The translations under genes and the position numbers were made by a program. A stretch of DNA of 64,000 bases from Paralithodes platypus. Taxonomy: Eukaryota > Arthropoda > Malacostraca > Decapoda > Lithodidae. The stretch covers positions 16,125,811 to 16,189,810 of the forward strand of contig CM064481.1 in NCBI GenBank assembly GCA_032716605.1, given 5' to 3'. This document shows positions 20,484-32,900 of this stretch, one piece after another. The notes under the pieces were generated by a model. The model saw nothing but the letters and a program-made list of their open reading frames with translations. It had not been told where the DNA came from and searched no databases. Position 1 is the stretch's first letter. The number at the start of each line of letters is the position of its first letter.

Positions 20484-21376
20484 TTACCAAACAACTCTAC
20501 CTTCTTCACTGAAATAACAACAGAGGGTGTCCCTAATCTCAAACGCCTCTCGTGTGGGATAATCGTTCATGGGGTTGAGGTCCTTCATGCCGGTGTGTCC
20601 GTTGTTGCGCCACTCTCCCTCAAGCAGCCTCCCGTTATCAAAGTCTTCCCGGTCGAGGAGTTGTGGGGGGGCGTAAGTATCCTTGGACATCCGGCAGAGA
20701 TAGTTGTGCAGCGCCGTGGTCGTCAGGACAATCTTCATGGCACGCTCCGGTGACGTCCGGATGGGCTGTTTGTAGATCTGGAAGCGGGTGGAGAGAATTC
20801 CAAACGCATTGTCGGCCACTCTCCTCGCCCTTTCAAGACGGTAGTTGTAAGCTCTCTTTTCCAGTGAAGGTTCCATCGGAGGATAGTGATTCATTATATT
20901 GTTCGTGAGTGGAAAAGCATTGTGAGTAACGACAACATATGGTGAGGATCTGTGGGAAAGGGGAATAATTTCAGCAGGTGGAATACTCAATTCCTGTTTC
21001 TCTAGTTCTTCTCTCAAAGTACAAGACTCCCACACACTGCTGTCGTTGTTCTTGGCACACGCCCCTACATCAACGTACAGGAACTGGTGGTCAGCATCAA
21101 CCAGTCCGACAAGATAGACACTAAATTCACCTTTACTATAAAACTCGGTGCTCGGAATGTGGCCCGGCTTATCCACCAAGATCACTTTGCCGTTGAGAGC
21201 TCCCAGACACATAGGGAAATTCCACATCTTGGCAAAGTTTTCAGAAACGGCTTTCCACTCGTCGTGAGAGGAAGGGACCTTCATGGTGTGGGGCTGTAGG
21301 GCTTGGTAGATGGCTGTACACACGTTCGGTATGATGGAGGAGATCAGATTCTGACTCACGCAGAAGTGCTCGCTCA
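20484..21376 (-). pseudogene. PIF/Harbinger-type transposase exon, degraded
   Basis: The minus-strand frame matches the Harbinger nuclease (HARBI1-like DDE_Tnp_4) layout: GALNGKVILVDKP, FSVYLVGLVDADHQFLYVDVG, the NNDSSVWESCTL region, then RARRVADNAFGIL and LHNYLCR. The family catalytic triad is D-D-E. Here the first Asp (normally GALDGK) is Asn, and the final Glu (normally VENAFG) is Asp, so it is probably inactive. No ATG opens the frame; TCTCTCTCCCAG at about 21396-21407 on the minus strand looks like a splice acceptor, so the true exon probably starts near 21395 with an upstream exon lost or not recognised. GGGGCAATATCACACTAG near 20133 could be the element's terminal repeat; I did not find its partner. 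Confidence 0.75.
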
Positions 21377-21461
21377 GTGACTTCTGATTAGATCCTGGGA
21401 GAGAGATAAGAAACAAAAAGAATTAAGGGAGTACAAAGTAAAATGCAAAAAGTAAGAGTAA

Positions 21462-21605
21462 AAGATGTGTGTGAATTTGTATTTTGTTTCTGTGTGTTCA
21501 TTGTTTTCTGTTGTGTTGTCCATATTCGGGCTCTATCTTGAGTCGGCTACCCCTAGGGGGGGGAAAAAAAAAAATGCGGAATGGGCCTGGATAAATAGAC
21601 ATACA
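21462..21605 (+). repeat. LINE 3'-tail fragment
   Basis: GTTGTCCATATTCGGGCTCT followed by TCTTGAGTCGGCTACCCC resembles the end of the RTE-like LINE at 41190-41275 and the fragment at 39086-39215. Confidence 0.55.
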
Positions 21606-21711
21606 GGTATACATACATACAAAGTCAAATATAATCAAGTCCTCTATACAGATTTATTTAATGTTCAAAGTTTATATATTTTATTGAGTCCCTGATTGAG
21701 ATATTAAAGTA

Positions 21712-23215
21712 TATAACAGCTAAAGACAACTACCGCCCAGTAGCACTTGCTAGTGTGGTGAGTAAGGTAGTTGAAATGATAATGCTAGAAAGAATGTCTG
21801 CATATATTGTCACCAGCAGCAATCAGTTTGGCTTTAAGAAAAATCACGGCACAGACCAATGCATATATGTGCTGAAAGAAGTGATTGATACATACAACAA
21901 ACTAAATAGCTCAATTTTCTCTTGTTTTATTGATGCAAGTAAGGCTTTTGATAGGGTGTGTCACAAAACCTTATTTGAAAAATTAGTTAACAGGGGAGTG
22001 CCTAGCTATATTGTTAGGATACTTATTTTCTGGTATGCTAATCAAAAAATGTGTGTAAGATGGGGCAACATCCTGTCAGGCTCTTTTGCCGTAACCAATG
22101 GTGTTAGGCAGGGGGGATATTGTCTCCGTATCTTTTCAACGTCTACATGGATGATCTTAGTCTGGAGCTGAACAAGACTCGCACTGGGTGCTGTATTGGC
22201 AGCACCATTGTAAATCATCTCATGTATGCTGATGACCTAGCCTTAATCGCGCCCTCTGGAGCAGGACTGGATAAATTATTAAGAGTATGTGAAAAATTTG
22301 GAATCGAACATTCAGTCAAATTTAATCCTATAAAGAGCAATATCATAATACTTAAATCTAACCTTCTATTGAAATCAAAGCTACCTAAATTCCATTTGTA
22401 TGAAGAAATTATAGAAGAAATAAGTAAAGTAATGTATCTAGGACACTATATTTCAAGTGATCGCTCAGATGATGAGGATATGGGTCGTCAGCGAAGGCAA
22501 CTTTACATGCAGGGAAATTCAATATTAAGAAAATTTCATATGTGCACATGGGATACAAAAATAACATTGTTCAACTCCTACTGCTCACCAATGTATACAG
22601 CACAACTATGGTGGAACTATAAGAAAATTACAGTGAATAGACTAAGTATCTCATATCACAATATCATGAAAATGTTTCTGGGGCTCTCAAAATATGAGAG
22701 TACAAGTACGCTATGTGCCTATATGAACTTACACTGTTACCAATCACTCATTAGAAAGCTAACATATAAATTCATTCAGCGCCTTAACACTTCTGAGAAC
22801 AGTATCATTAAAATGCTACAAACTCCAAGCATAGTGTACACCTCTAGGATCCAGGCACACTGGAGGAAGTTGCTCTATATTTAACCTTAAGTAATGATTT
22901 CAGGTCTGCTACTCTACAGAATTAGCATACCGGTACTGAACCTCATAGTGCAGTACAGTACCGATATTCCTATACTGTACTGTAGCAACATACTGTACCG
23001 GAAGCTAAATGATGTGAGGCATGGTACTGTACACAATTAGGACAGTGGTTTTGGTAACACAGTAGTTTGATGACCACTGTTTTTGGTTGAGGCAGTGCTG
23101 TGAACTACATGATTTTATGTAGCCTATGTACAGTAGCTTATATATATTTATGTTACTGTAAGGTATATATGGACCCCAGTATGGTCCCCTCTGTACTGTG
23201 TGAGTCTCAAATAAA
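21712..23215 (+). pseudogene. Non-LTR reverse transcriptase, 5'-truncated
   Basis: Translation starts in the RT fingers (AKDNYRPVALASVVSKVVE) and continues through FSCFIDASKAFDRVCHKTLF, NGVRQGG and, after a frameshift near 22110, LSPYLFNVYMDDLSL and the catalytic MYADDLALI. It continues to a C-terminus ending at 22884. About 330 bp of 3' UTR follow, with an AATAAA at 23209 and an ATT-rich tail. There is no upstream endonuclease. I could not assign a clade with confidence. Confidence 0.8.
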
Positions 23216-23730
23216 GTATTATTATTATATTATTATTATTAATTGTACTGCATAGTGGTTATTAATTGTACTGCATAGTGGTTTATATTATTATTATTAA
23301 TTGTACTGCATAGTGGTTTATATTATTATTATTAATTGTACTGCATAGTGGTTTATTATTATATTAATTGTACTGCATAGTGGTTTATATTATTATTATT
23401 AATTGTACTGCATAGTGGTTTATATTATTATTAATTGTACTGCATAGTGGTTTATATTATTATTATTAATTGTACTGCATAGTGGTTTATATTATTATTA
23501 TTAATTGTACTGCATAGTGGTTTATATTATTATTATTAATTGTACTGCATAGTGGTTTATATTATTATTATTAATTGTACTGCATAGTGGTTTATATTAT
23601 TATTATTAATTGTACTGCATAGTGGTTTATTTTATTATTAATTGTACTGCATAGTGGTTTATATTATTATTATTAATTGTACTGCATAGTGGTTTATATT
23701 ATTATTATTAATTGTACTGCATAGTGGTTT
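23212..23730 (+). repeat. 35-bp minisatellite, about 15 copies
   Basis: The unit contains AATTGTACTGCATAGTGGTT plus an (ATT)n spacer of variable length. It directly follows the 3' end of the LINE, so it may have grown from the LINE's microsatellite tail. Confidence 0.9.
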
Positions 23731-23733
23731 TAA

Positions 23734-23993
23734 GGGGAGATGGGCCATTTTTCTGGACCCCTTCCTCATGGTTAGCCCCATTGCTTTTGAGATTTTAAGG
23801 CGTTCGACCCATTAGTTTGGCGATTTAAAGAACTTTCGCCCCATTTCTGTCAATTTTAAGATCTTTCGTGCCAGTTGGGTATAATTATTTCCTGGCGAGT
23901 GATAGCGAGCCTGTAAATTTATCTTGCAAGGGGGTCAAGGGGGTGTAATCTTAAGCTTGATGGAGGTCTAGGGAACAAACTAAAACCCTCCCC
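23734..23993. mobile_element. MITE K3
   Basis: TTAA at 23730-23733 and 23994-23997 with ends GGGGAGATGGG and, inverted, GGGGAGGGTTTTAG. The interior words CCTGGCGAGTGATAGCGAGCC and CTTGATGGAGGTCTAGG are in inverse orientation relative to K4 and K7. Confidence 0.75.
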
Positions 23994-24112
23994 TTAACAC
24001 TCTTTTCTATTGCTTTGTATTGACTCAGACAAAGTTGCCTTTAGGCAGTTGGACTGTAATACGATAAAGTAGGGTGTTAAGCGTAAGCCGAATCATTAAT
24101 TTTTATACTTTT

Positions 24113-25084
24113 AGAGGGTGCAACAGGGGAAGAGGGTTGAAGGAGCTGAAAGCCGTAACAAGAAATAGGGTGGTTAGTATGGAAGTGAAGAAGTCCTTGA
24201 TTGACAGTGTGGTAATCCCGACACTAACTTACGGAAGCGAAGCATGGACGTTCAGGAAGAGACTCAGACCAAGAGTGAGAGTGGTGGAAATGAGTTATTT
24301 GAGAAGTGAGTGTATAGTTGTTGTTGTTGTTGTTTTTCCCCAAGCTGCCTGGCCGAACAGCCCCAAGGCCCCGAGCAAGGCCAAGGCCATAACCGAGCGC
24401 CCCCACAGAACCCCCCCCCCGCCGACCACAATAAAGCCTGGGTGACCGAAGCCACTCCATGGCGGGGAGCTGAGGAGGGTGCGGAAACGCCCGGGAAACC
24501 AAAGCCCCACCCAGGGCCCTGTGCCCCTCAGCAATTATGAAGAGAAAGTTGAGGGGCAAAGGAAAGATGTGACGCTTTGGCTCCCAATCTTGGTAGATTA
24601 GGAGGTCAATCCACGCAAGAGACGTCGTCACTTGAGATCTAGAAAATATACAAGTAAAAGGAACAGTCAGAGTAAGCTATGGGTATGGCAGAGATTGCTC
24701 AGTTCTCACTCTGATAGACCAGCCCATGTAGTTACATGGAGGGATAGACAGACGAATGAGGAAGTAAGAAGGAGGTGTGGTGTGGAGGTAGATGTGCTGG
24801 AAAGTGTGAAAAGGAACACCTTGAGATGCTTCGGCCATATGGAACGTATGGAAAGCGAGAGAATGACTAAGAGGGTGTACGAGAGTGAGGTGGAAGGACA
24901 GAGAGGGAGAGGTAAACCAAAAGAGAGGTGGAACGATGGAGTGAAAAAGTATATGGATGAAGGAGGTGCTGGTTGGGAGGAGGGGCGTCGACTGACTGGG
25001 GACAGAAGTGCATGGGGGCGTTTCGTTCGTGGCCACTCCATCAGGGATCACAGCATCAGGCAATAGATAGATAGATAGATAGAT
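24113..25084 (+). pseudogene. RTE-like LINE 3' fragment split by a SINE
   Basis: LINE coding sequence (LIDSVVIPTLTYGSEAWTF) runs to 24306 and resumes at about 24729 with VTWRDRQTNEE, FGHMERMESERMTKRVY and a stop at 25066, then (GATA)n. The same protein is intact across the join in the minus-strand copy at 48007-49324, so the SINE is a clear insertion. Only the C-terminal end of the LINE is present. Confidence 0.85.
24312..24728 (-). mobile_element. SINE copy 3, inserted in a LINE
   Basis: Minus-strand SINE with a (CAA)n tail at 24312-24331. The flanks GTATAGTT and GTAGTT are compatible with a short, decayed target duplication. Confidence 0.85.
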
Positions 25085-25113
25085 TATTGCTTAAGCAGAG
25101 AAAAAAATATGGT

Positions 25114-25660
25114 TTGTAGTTGTTGTTGTTGTTTTTCCCCAGGCTGCCTGGCCGAACAGCCCCAAGGTCCTGAGCAAGGCCAAGGCCACAAATGAGCGCC
25201 CCCACAAAACCCCCCCTGCTTACCACTAATAAAGCCTGGGTGACCGAAGCCACTCTAAGGCAGGGAGCCGAGGAGGGCGCGGAAACGCCCGGGAAACCAA
25301 AGCCCCACCCAAAGCCCCGTGCCCCTCAGCAATTATGAAGGGAAAGTTGAGGGGCAAGGGAAAAATGTGACGCTTTGGCTCCCCAATCTGCCAACTTTTA
25401 GGTTGGCAGTAGGGAGGTCAATCCACGGAAAAGACGCCGTCACTTGAGATCTAGAAGATATATAAGTAAAAGGAACAGTCAGAGTAAGCTATGGGTATGG
25501 CAGAGATCGCTCAGCTCTCACTCTGATAGACCAGCCCATCTCCACATGACTAGAACCCAATCCTCTCAGCATCAGCTAGGAAAGGCCCTAGAAAGCCGCC
25601 CTTGGCGGGGGGATAGCTCCCCTATTTCAACTCCTTTCGGAGTTGGGCACCCGCCTTGGT
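25114..25660 (-). mobile_element. SINE copy 4, full-length
   Basis: Minus-strand copy reaching the 5' head (GGGTGCCCAACTCCGAAAGG) at about 25652. The (CAA)n tail is at the left. It abuts the 3' end of the LINE that begins at 25662. Confidence 0.85.
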
Positions 25661-25661
25661 T

Positions 25662-28600
25662 TGTAGTTGTTGTTGTTGTTGTTGTTCCCTAAGCTGCCTG
25701 GCCGAACAGCCCCGAGTCCCTGAGGAAGGCCATGGCCACGATCGGGCTTTCCCACAGAGCTCTCATTGAGTGTAGATTGTGTTGTTGGCGTAAGTGGTTG
25801 TGTGAAATGCAGTCTTCTATGATGTGTTTAATGGTATGGGGTGCTGTGTTACATCCCGGGCAGGAGTCGACAACGGAGTCATCCAGTCTCTTCTGATAGC
25901 TCAGGAGAGCTGGATGGTGTCCGCATCTCAGCCTGGCCAGGTGAACTCTGTCCTCGCGAGGAAGGGAGGATTCGGAAGTATGGATTTCGGGAGGTCGTGC
26001 ATGCAGCTGCGTGTTGTCTGTGAGTGAGTGGATGGATCGGTGAGAGATATGATTATGGATGTGCTTCTGGAAGTTGGTTCGGGGTGGGCAGGGAGGGAGA
26101 GAGGACAATAATTGTGTGTGATACCTTGTGCTGGGTGTTGTTTTGATATTTCTTGGTGTCTGTGGGTGTGTTGCCATGTAGTTTAGTGGGTGGTCTTGGT
26201 TCGTGGAGGCTGCTGCCAGGAATTGAGTGCCTCTCATGTCCAGATGGTCTTTGACTTTGAGGATTTTGGTTTCTTGATGTAGGTGATCTGTGGGTGCAGT
26301 AGCTGTGCAGCCTGTAATGATCTTCAGGGCTTTGTTTTGAATAGTCTGTAAAGACTTATGATGTGTTTCAGCTAGGTTAGAAGCCCAGGCTGGGCTTGCG
26401 TATTCCATCACTGATCTTATGTATTGTTTATATACTGTGGTGGTAGTTTCTTTGTTGTGTCCAAATTTTGTGTGAGCAAGTGACCTGAGGGCGTTAAGTC
26501 TAGGTGTCAGTTTCTTTTTAATGTTTGTGGTGTGCTGTTTGAATGTCATATGAGTATCATATGTTACTCCTAGGATTTTGGGTGTGTGTGTATGTGTTAG
26601 GGGTGTGTTGTTTATGGTGAGTTGAGGGATGTATTCGTGTTCTCCTGTCCAACTTGTGAGCAGGGTTGCGGTGGATTTGGCTGGGGCTAGATTAAGTCTG
26701 TTTGTAGTGCACCAGCCATGTAGTGTGTTGAGATAGGGTTGAAGGAGATCTGTTGCTCTTTTTGGGTCATGGTGTGTGCATGTGAGTGTTATGTCATCTG
26801 CATAGGAGGCTAAGTTTATTTGGGGCGTATTGGGTGTAGTTATATCGTGCATGTACAGATTGAAGAGTGCGGGCGATAGGACGGATCCTTGTGGGACTCC
26901 GTTTGGAAAGTTTCTGATTTTAGATGACTGACCGGCAAAAGATACGTGTGCACATCTGCCTGCTAGGAAGTTGGCCAGCCACCTTTTTGTGTTGTTGTGC
27001 ATGTTTGTGTTGTAGATTTTGTTTGTTAGGTTGTGGCGGGGGAGGCATCGAACGCTTTACTAATGTCGAGTGTGGCTAATAGTGATCTGTGTGGTGGTCT
27101 AGCTGAGTTGATGCCGTCGAAAGCTCTTTGTGTAAGGTCTGTGAGAAGAGTGTTTGTGGAGTGCAGTGGCCTAAAGCCATGTTGTGTTGGAGCTAGGGGT
27201 AGGTCAGGTGTAATTAGTTGTAATACTAGGCATTCCATGACTTTGGAGGGGGAGCAAAGGAGTGTGATGGAGCGGTGCGAGGAGGGTAGTGTGGTGTCTT
27301 TGTTGGATTTGGGGAATGTGATGATGATACCATGCTTCCAAATGTCTGGTATTGTGTTGTGTGAATAGCTGTAGTTTGATATGTTAGTGAGTGCTTGTAT
27401 GCCTTGTGGTCCCAGGTGTCTGAGGTGTATGTTACTTATGTTGTCTAGGCCACAGGCGGGTGAGTGCTTGAGATTGTTGATGATATGATGTGTCTGGTGA
27501 TTGGTGAAGGGTTTATAGTCAGGGTCTGTGGGGAATTGTCTCTTACGTCGGATGATACGTCGGTCGTCTTTGTGAGGTTTTAGGTGGCTGACATGTGAGA
27601 AGTGATTGATGAGAGTGTTTGCTTGTTGTTTACATGAAGGAGTAGAGTCTGTTGTTGTGATTGCAGCATGTGATTGTGTTGTGTTGCTGTTGGAAAGTGT
27701 GATGCTGTTTAGTGTTTTTTAGAGTTTTTTGGGGTTTGTTTTGTGATCAAGTGTTTGTAGGAAGTTATTCCAATTTAGTTTTTGTTGTTCTTGTATTTTG
27801 TTGTTAGTTTGGGTGTTGAGTGCTTGAATTTGTTGTGTGATGTCTTGTGTGTGGGGTGCTGGGGAGTGTTTCAGTATGTCGCATTGTCTGATGAGGTTTT
27901 GAATTTCTGGTGTGAAGTTGGGGTTGTGTCTTTTTCTGTTACCTCTTGGAATGTGTTTCTTGTCAGCGTTTTGGATAGTTTTATTGAGTATGTGTACAGC
28001 ATTGTTGATGTTAGTGATGGGTGTACTGTTTAGAGTTGTGAAGTGTTGTTCTGTCTCATTTGTGAATGCTTTCCAGTTAGCTCTTTTATAATTGGTGTAT
28101 GTGTGTTTGTGGCTAGCTGGGGTGAGTCTGGTTTTGGTGGTGATAATGATCGGGAGGTGGTCAGAGCCTAAGGTTCTGACCACCCTCCAGGATGTTGTGG
28201 GGGCGAGTTCTGGGGAGCAAAATGTGATGTCTGGAGATGATGGGTTATAGAGGGCTTGGTGAGGAATATGGGTATGTTGATGGATGTCGTTAAGGATGAT
28301 GAGGTTATCGGTTTGGTTTTGTAGTACCAGCCCTCTGTCTGTGTCGGGGTTGTCGACAAACCAGGCCGACGTCTTGGCGTTGAAGTCACCACCCAGGATG
28401 ATGTGTAGGGTGTGTGGGGTGTTTGTGATGTGTTGTAAGTGTGGTCTGTATTCATTTGGTACTGTAGGGGATGTTTGGGGAGGGATGTATGTGTTTATGA
28501 TGGTTATGTTGGAGTTGTTGCCAGTGCGTATTTTAATTGACTGTATTTCTGTTGTGTTATCATTTGGGGGGGGGGGGGAGGGATTTGGTTTGTACACTGG

Positions 28601-28812
28601 TTACTATATATGATATTTCTTTGTGTACCAGGGTGATGAGTCCACCGCCCCCGCCGACAGCCCGGTCTTGTCTGATGGTGGTGAAATTATGAAATGTGGG
28701 TGTTTTTTGAGTTGTGCGGAGTTTTGTTTCTTGTAAGATGGCAATGTGTATGTTGTGTTGTTTGATGAAGTGTGAGAGTTCGTGTTTCTTTGTGTTGATG
28801 TTTGTAGTTTAA
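25662..28812 (-). pseudogene. Jockey/I-like LINE copy 2 with endonuclease and reverse transcriptase
   Basis: Reading from 28812 leftward there is an AP-type endonuclease (HIAILQETKL in one frame, then IILGGDFNAKTSAW and LGSDHLPII), RT fingers near 27240-27400, LDISKAFDA, GVPQGSVLSPALFNL and the catalytic SYADDITLT. These are followed by the LRCGHHPALLSY and CPGCNTAPHTIKHIIEDC zinc-knuckle-like end and stop at 25689. Frameshifts near 28600, 27720, 27240 and 27020 break the frame; the last 437 codons are intact. The 5' end stops within or just before the endonuclease against MITE K4. A (CAA)n tail follows. It is the best copy of the LINE whose tail the SINE shares. Confidence 0.88.
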
Positions 28813-29134
28813 AGGGGTACTGCTTGGTTTTAGGTCTATACATTTATTTATTAGTTTCCTCGCTAGACCTCCATCAAGCTTAGAAAAACATCCCCTAGAC
28901 CCCCTTTCAAGATAAATTTGTATATTTTTTGGTAGAAAAATGTCCCAGCCGAAGGCCGATTTCTTTCTAAAATCATTCACCAGGAAAACAAATTTACGAG
29001 AGGTCTTAATATTGATAATAAAATTGAGGCTAAGGTCTCAAAATGGCCGAACAGAACGAATGTCTTAAAACCTCAAAACTAATATGCTAAACATGAGGAA
29101 AAAGGTGGTCCAGAAAAAAGAGAGTACTACCCCC
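28813..29134 (+). mobile_element. MITE K4
   Basis: Left TTAA 28809-28812, ends AGGGGTACTGCTTGG and, inverted, GGGGGTAGTACTCTC. The right flank is ATAA, a decayed TTAA. The interior runs through CTAGACCTCCATCAAGCTTA and AATTTGTATATTTTTTGG. At 29078-29090 it preserves the uninterrupted GTCTTAAAACC that is the empty site of the MITE at 37895. Confidence 0.75.
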
Positions 29135-29258
29135 ATAAATATTGACTTTGGTATTGATAACATGGCCAAGACAAGGCTATTTCAAGTACATTTTCTTGTA
29201 TTCCTTCTCATATTCATTCAAGTCATCAAACAAAATTGCTCCAGTTTGACACCCTGAA

Positions 29259-29669
29259 ATATAGTCCTGCCATAACCCTGACATATAGTCCTGCCATAAC
29301 CCTGACATATAGTCCTGCCATAACCCTGACATATAGTCCTGCCATAACCCTGACATATAGTCCTGCCATAACCCTGACATATAGTCCTGCCATAACCCTG
29401 ACATATAGTCCTGCCATAACCCTGACATATAGTCCTGCCATAACCCTGACATATAGTCCTGCCATAACCCTGACATATTCCTGCCATAACCCTGACATAT
29501 AGTCCTGCCATAACCCTGACATATAGTCCTGCCATAACCCTGACATATAGTCCTGCCATAACCCTGACATATAGTCCTGCCATACCCCTGACATATAGTC
29601 CTGCCATAACCCTGACATATAGTCCTGCCATAACCCTGACATATAGTCCTGCCATAACCCTGACATATC
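29259..29669. repeat. 24-bp minisatellite, about 17 copies
   Basis: The unit contains CATATAGTCCTGCCATAACC. The period is a multiple of three, so long repetitive reading frames appear on both strands. None has a non-repeat extension. Confidence 0.95.
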
Positions 29670-29696
29670 ATTACTGTGGCTACTGCTGCCCCATAA

Positions 29697-29915
29697 AGCC
29701 GGAGTCACACGAGCCCTTTTTCGAGCAATTTTTACGGGCAATTATGGTCTAGATTTCTAGAAGCTTAAAAAATTAAACTTTTTCAGAATTCAGCCGCCTA
29801 ACATAATCTACCTTCAGTCTAGTTACCGATACCAGTGCGAAAAAGTCCCAAAATAATATGAGAAAAAAGTTGCTCATGGAAAATTGACGGAAAAAATACT
29901 CGTGTGACAGCGGCT
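29697..29915. mobile_element. Harbinger-type MITE with TAA duplication
   Basis: A 219-bp element between TAA at 29694-29696 and 29916-29918. Ends AGCCGGAGTCACACGAG and, inverted, AGCCGCTGTCACACGAG match at 15 of 17 positions. A diverged empty site (GACATAAGCTAACAG) is at about 34588. A three-base TAA/TTA target is typical of PIF/Harbinger. Confidence 0.8.
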
Positions 29916-29955
29916 TAAGCTAACAGTACTGCAGCAAGGTTCAACCAAATCTCCC

Positions 29956-32900
29956 TCCAGTATACCTGTCTGCACCACACCAGTTACACTTCCTGTCTGC
30001 ACCACACCAGTTACACTTCCTGTCTGCACCACACCAGTTACACTTCCTGTCTGCACCACACCAGTTACACTTCCTGTCTGCACCACACCAGTTACCCTTC
30101 CTGTCTGCACCACACCAGTTACCCTTCCTGTCTGCACCACACCAGTTACCCTTCCTGTCTGCACCACACCAGTTACCCTTCCTGTCTGCACCACACCAGT
30201 TACACTTCCTGTCTGCACCACACCAGTTACCCTTCCTGTCTGCACCACACCAGTTACCCTTCCTGTCTGCACCACACCAGTTACCCTTCCTGTCTGCACC
30301 ACACCAGTTACCCTTCCTGTCTGCACCACACCAGTTACCCTTCCTGTCTGCACCACACCAGTTACCCTTCCTGTCTGCACCACACCAGTTACCCTTCCTG
30401 TCTGCACCACACCCATTACCCTTCCTGTCTGCACCACACCAGTTACCCTTCCTGTCTGCACCACCCCAGTTACCCTTCCTGTCTGCACCACACCAGTTAC
30501 CCTTCCTGTCTGCACCACACCAGTTACCCTTCCTGTCTGCACCACACCAGTTACCCTTCCTGTCTGCACCACACCAGTTACCCTTCCTGTCTGCACCACA
30601 CCAGTTACCCTTCCTGTCTGCACCACACCAGTTACCCTTCCTGTCTGCACCACACCAGTTACCCTTCCTGTCTGCACCACACCAGTTACCCTTCCTGTCT
30701 GCACCACACCAGTTACCCTTCCTGTCTGCACACCAGTTACCCTTCCTGTCTGCACCACACCAGTTACCCTTCCTGTCTGCACCACACCAGTTACCCTTCC
30801 TGTCTGCACCACACCAGTTACACTTCCTGTCTGCACCACACCAGTTACCCTTCCTGTCTGCACCACACCAGTTACACTTCCTGTCTGCACCACACCAGTT
30901 ACACTTCCTGTCTGCACCACACCAGTTACACTTCCTGTCTGCACCACACCAGTTACACTTCCTGTCTGCACCACACCAGTTACACTTCCTGTCTGCACCA
31001 CACCAGTTACACTTCCTGTCTGCACCACACCAGTTACACTTCCTGTCTGCACCACACCAGTTACTTCCTGTCTGCACCACACCAGTTACACTTCCTGTCT
31101 GCACCACACCAGTTACACTTCCTGTCTGCACCACACCAGTTACACTTCCTGTCTGCACCACACCAGTTACACTTCCTGTCTGCACCACACCAGTTACACT
31201 TCCTGTCTGCACCACACCAGTTACACTTCCTGTCTGCACCACACCAGTTACACTACCTGTCTGCACCACACCAGTTACACTTCCTGTCTGCACCACACCA
31301 GTTACACTTCCTGTCTGCACCACACCAGTTACACTTCCTGTCTGCACCACACCAGTTACACGTTCTGTCTGCACCACACCAGTTACACTTCCTGTCTGCA
31401 CCACACCAGTTACACTTCCTGTCTGCACCACACCAGTTACACTTCCTGTCTGCACCACACCAGTTACACTTCCTGTCTGCACCACACCAGTTACACTTCC
31501 TGTCTGCACCACACCAGTTACACTTCCTGTCTGCACCACACCAGTTACACTTCCTGTCTGCACCACACCAGTTACACTTCCTGTCTGCACCACACCAGTT
31601 ACACTTCCTGTCTGCACCACACCAGTTACACTTCCTGTCTGCACCACACCAGTTACACTTCCTGTCTGCACCACATCAGTTACACTTCCTGTCTGCACCA
31701 CACCAGTTACACTTCCTGTCTGCACCACACCAGTTACACTTCCTGTCTGCACCACACCAGTTACACTTCCTGTCTGCACCACACCAGTACACTTCCTGTC
31801 TGCACCACACCAGTTACACTTCCTGTCTGCACCACACCAGTTACACTTCCTGTCTGCACCACACCAGTTACACTTCCTGTCTGCACCACACCAGTTACAC
31901 TTCCTGTCTGCACCACCAGTACACTTCCTGTCTGCACCACCCTTACACTTCCTGTCTGCACCACACCAGTTACACTTCCTGTCTGCACCACACCAGTTAC
32001 ACTTCCTGTCTGCACCACACCAGTTACACTTCCTGTCTGCACACACCAGTTACACTTCCTGTCTGCACCACACCAGTTACACTTCCTGTCTGCACCACCA
32101 CCAGTTACACTTCCTGTCTGCACCACACCAGTTACACTTCCTGTCTGCACCACACAGTACACTTCCTGTCTGCACCACACCAGTTACACTACCTGTCTGC
32201 ACCACACCAGTTACATTCCTGTTGCACCACACCAGTTACACTTCCTGTCTGCACCACACCAGTTACACTTCCTGTCTGCACCACACCAGTTACACTTCCT
32301 GTCTGCACCACACCAGTTACACTTCCTGTCTGCACCACACCAGTTACACTTCCTGTCTGTACCACACCAGTTACACTTCCTGTCTGCACACACAGTTACA
32401 CTTCCTGTCTGCACCACACCAGTTACACTTCCTGTCTGCACCACCAGTTACACTTCCTGTCGGCACCACACCAGTTACACTTCCTGTCTGCACCACACCA
32501 TTACACTTCCTGTCTGCACCACACCAGTTACACTTCCTGTCTGCACCACACCAGTTACACTTCCTGCCTGCACCACACGAGTTACACTTCCTGTCTGCAC
32601 CACACCAGTTACACTTCCTGTCTGCACCACACCAGTTACACTTCCTGTCTGCACCACACCAGTTACACTACCTGTCTGCACCACACCAGTTACACTTCCT
32701 GTCTGCACCACACCAGTTACACTTCCTGTCTGCACCACACCAGTTACACTACCTGTCTGCACCACACCAGTTACACTTCCTGTCTGCACCACACCAGTAC
32801 ACTTCCTGTCTGCACCACACCAGTTACACTACCTGTCTGCACCACACCAGTTACACTACCTGTCTGCACCACACCAGTTACACTTCCTGTCTGCACCACA

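Noticed and set aside
29177..29741. Open frames of 145-171 codons in the 24-bp array
   Set aside because: Same period effect; pure repeat translation.
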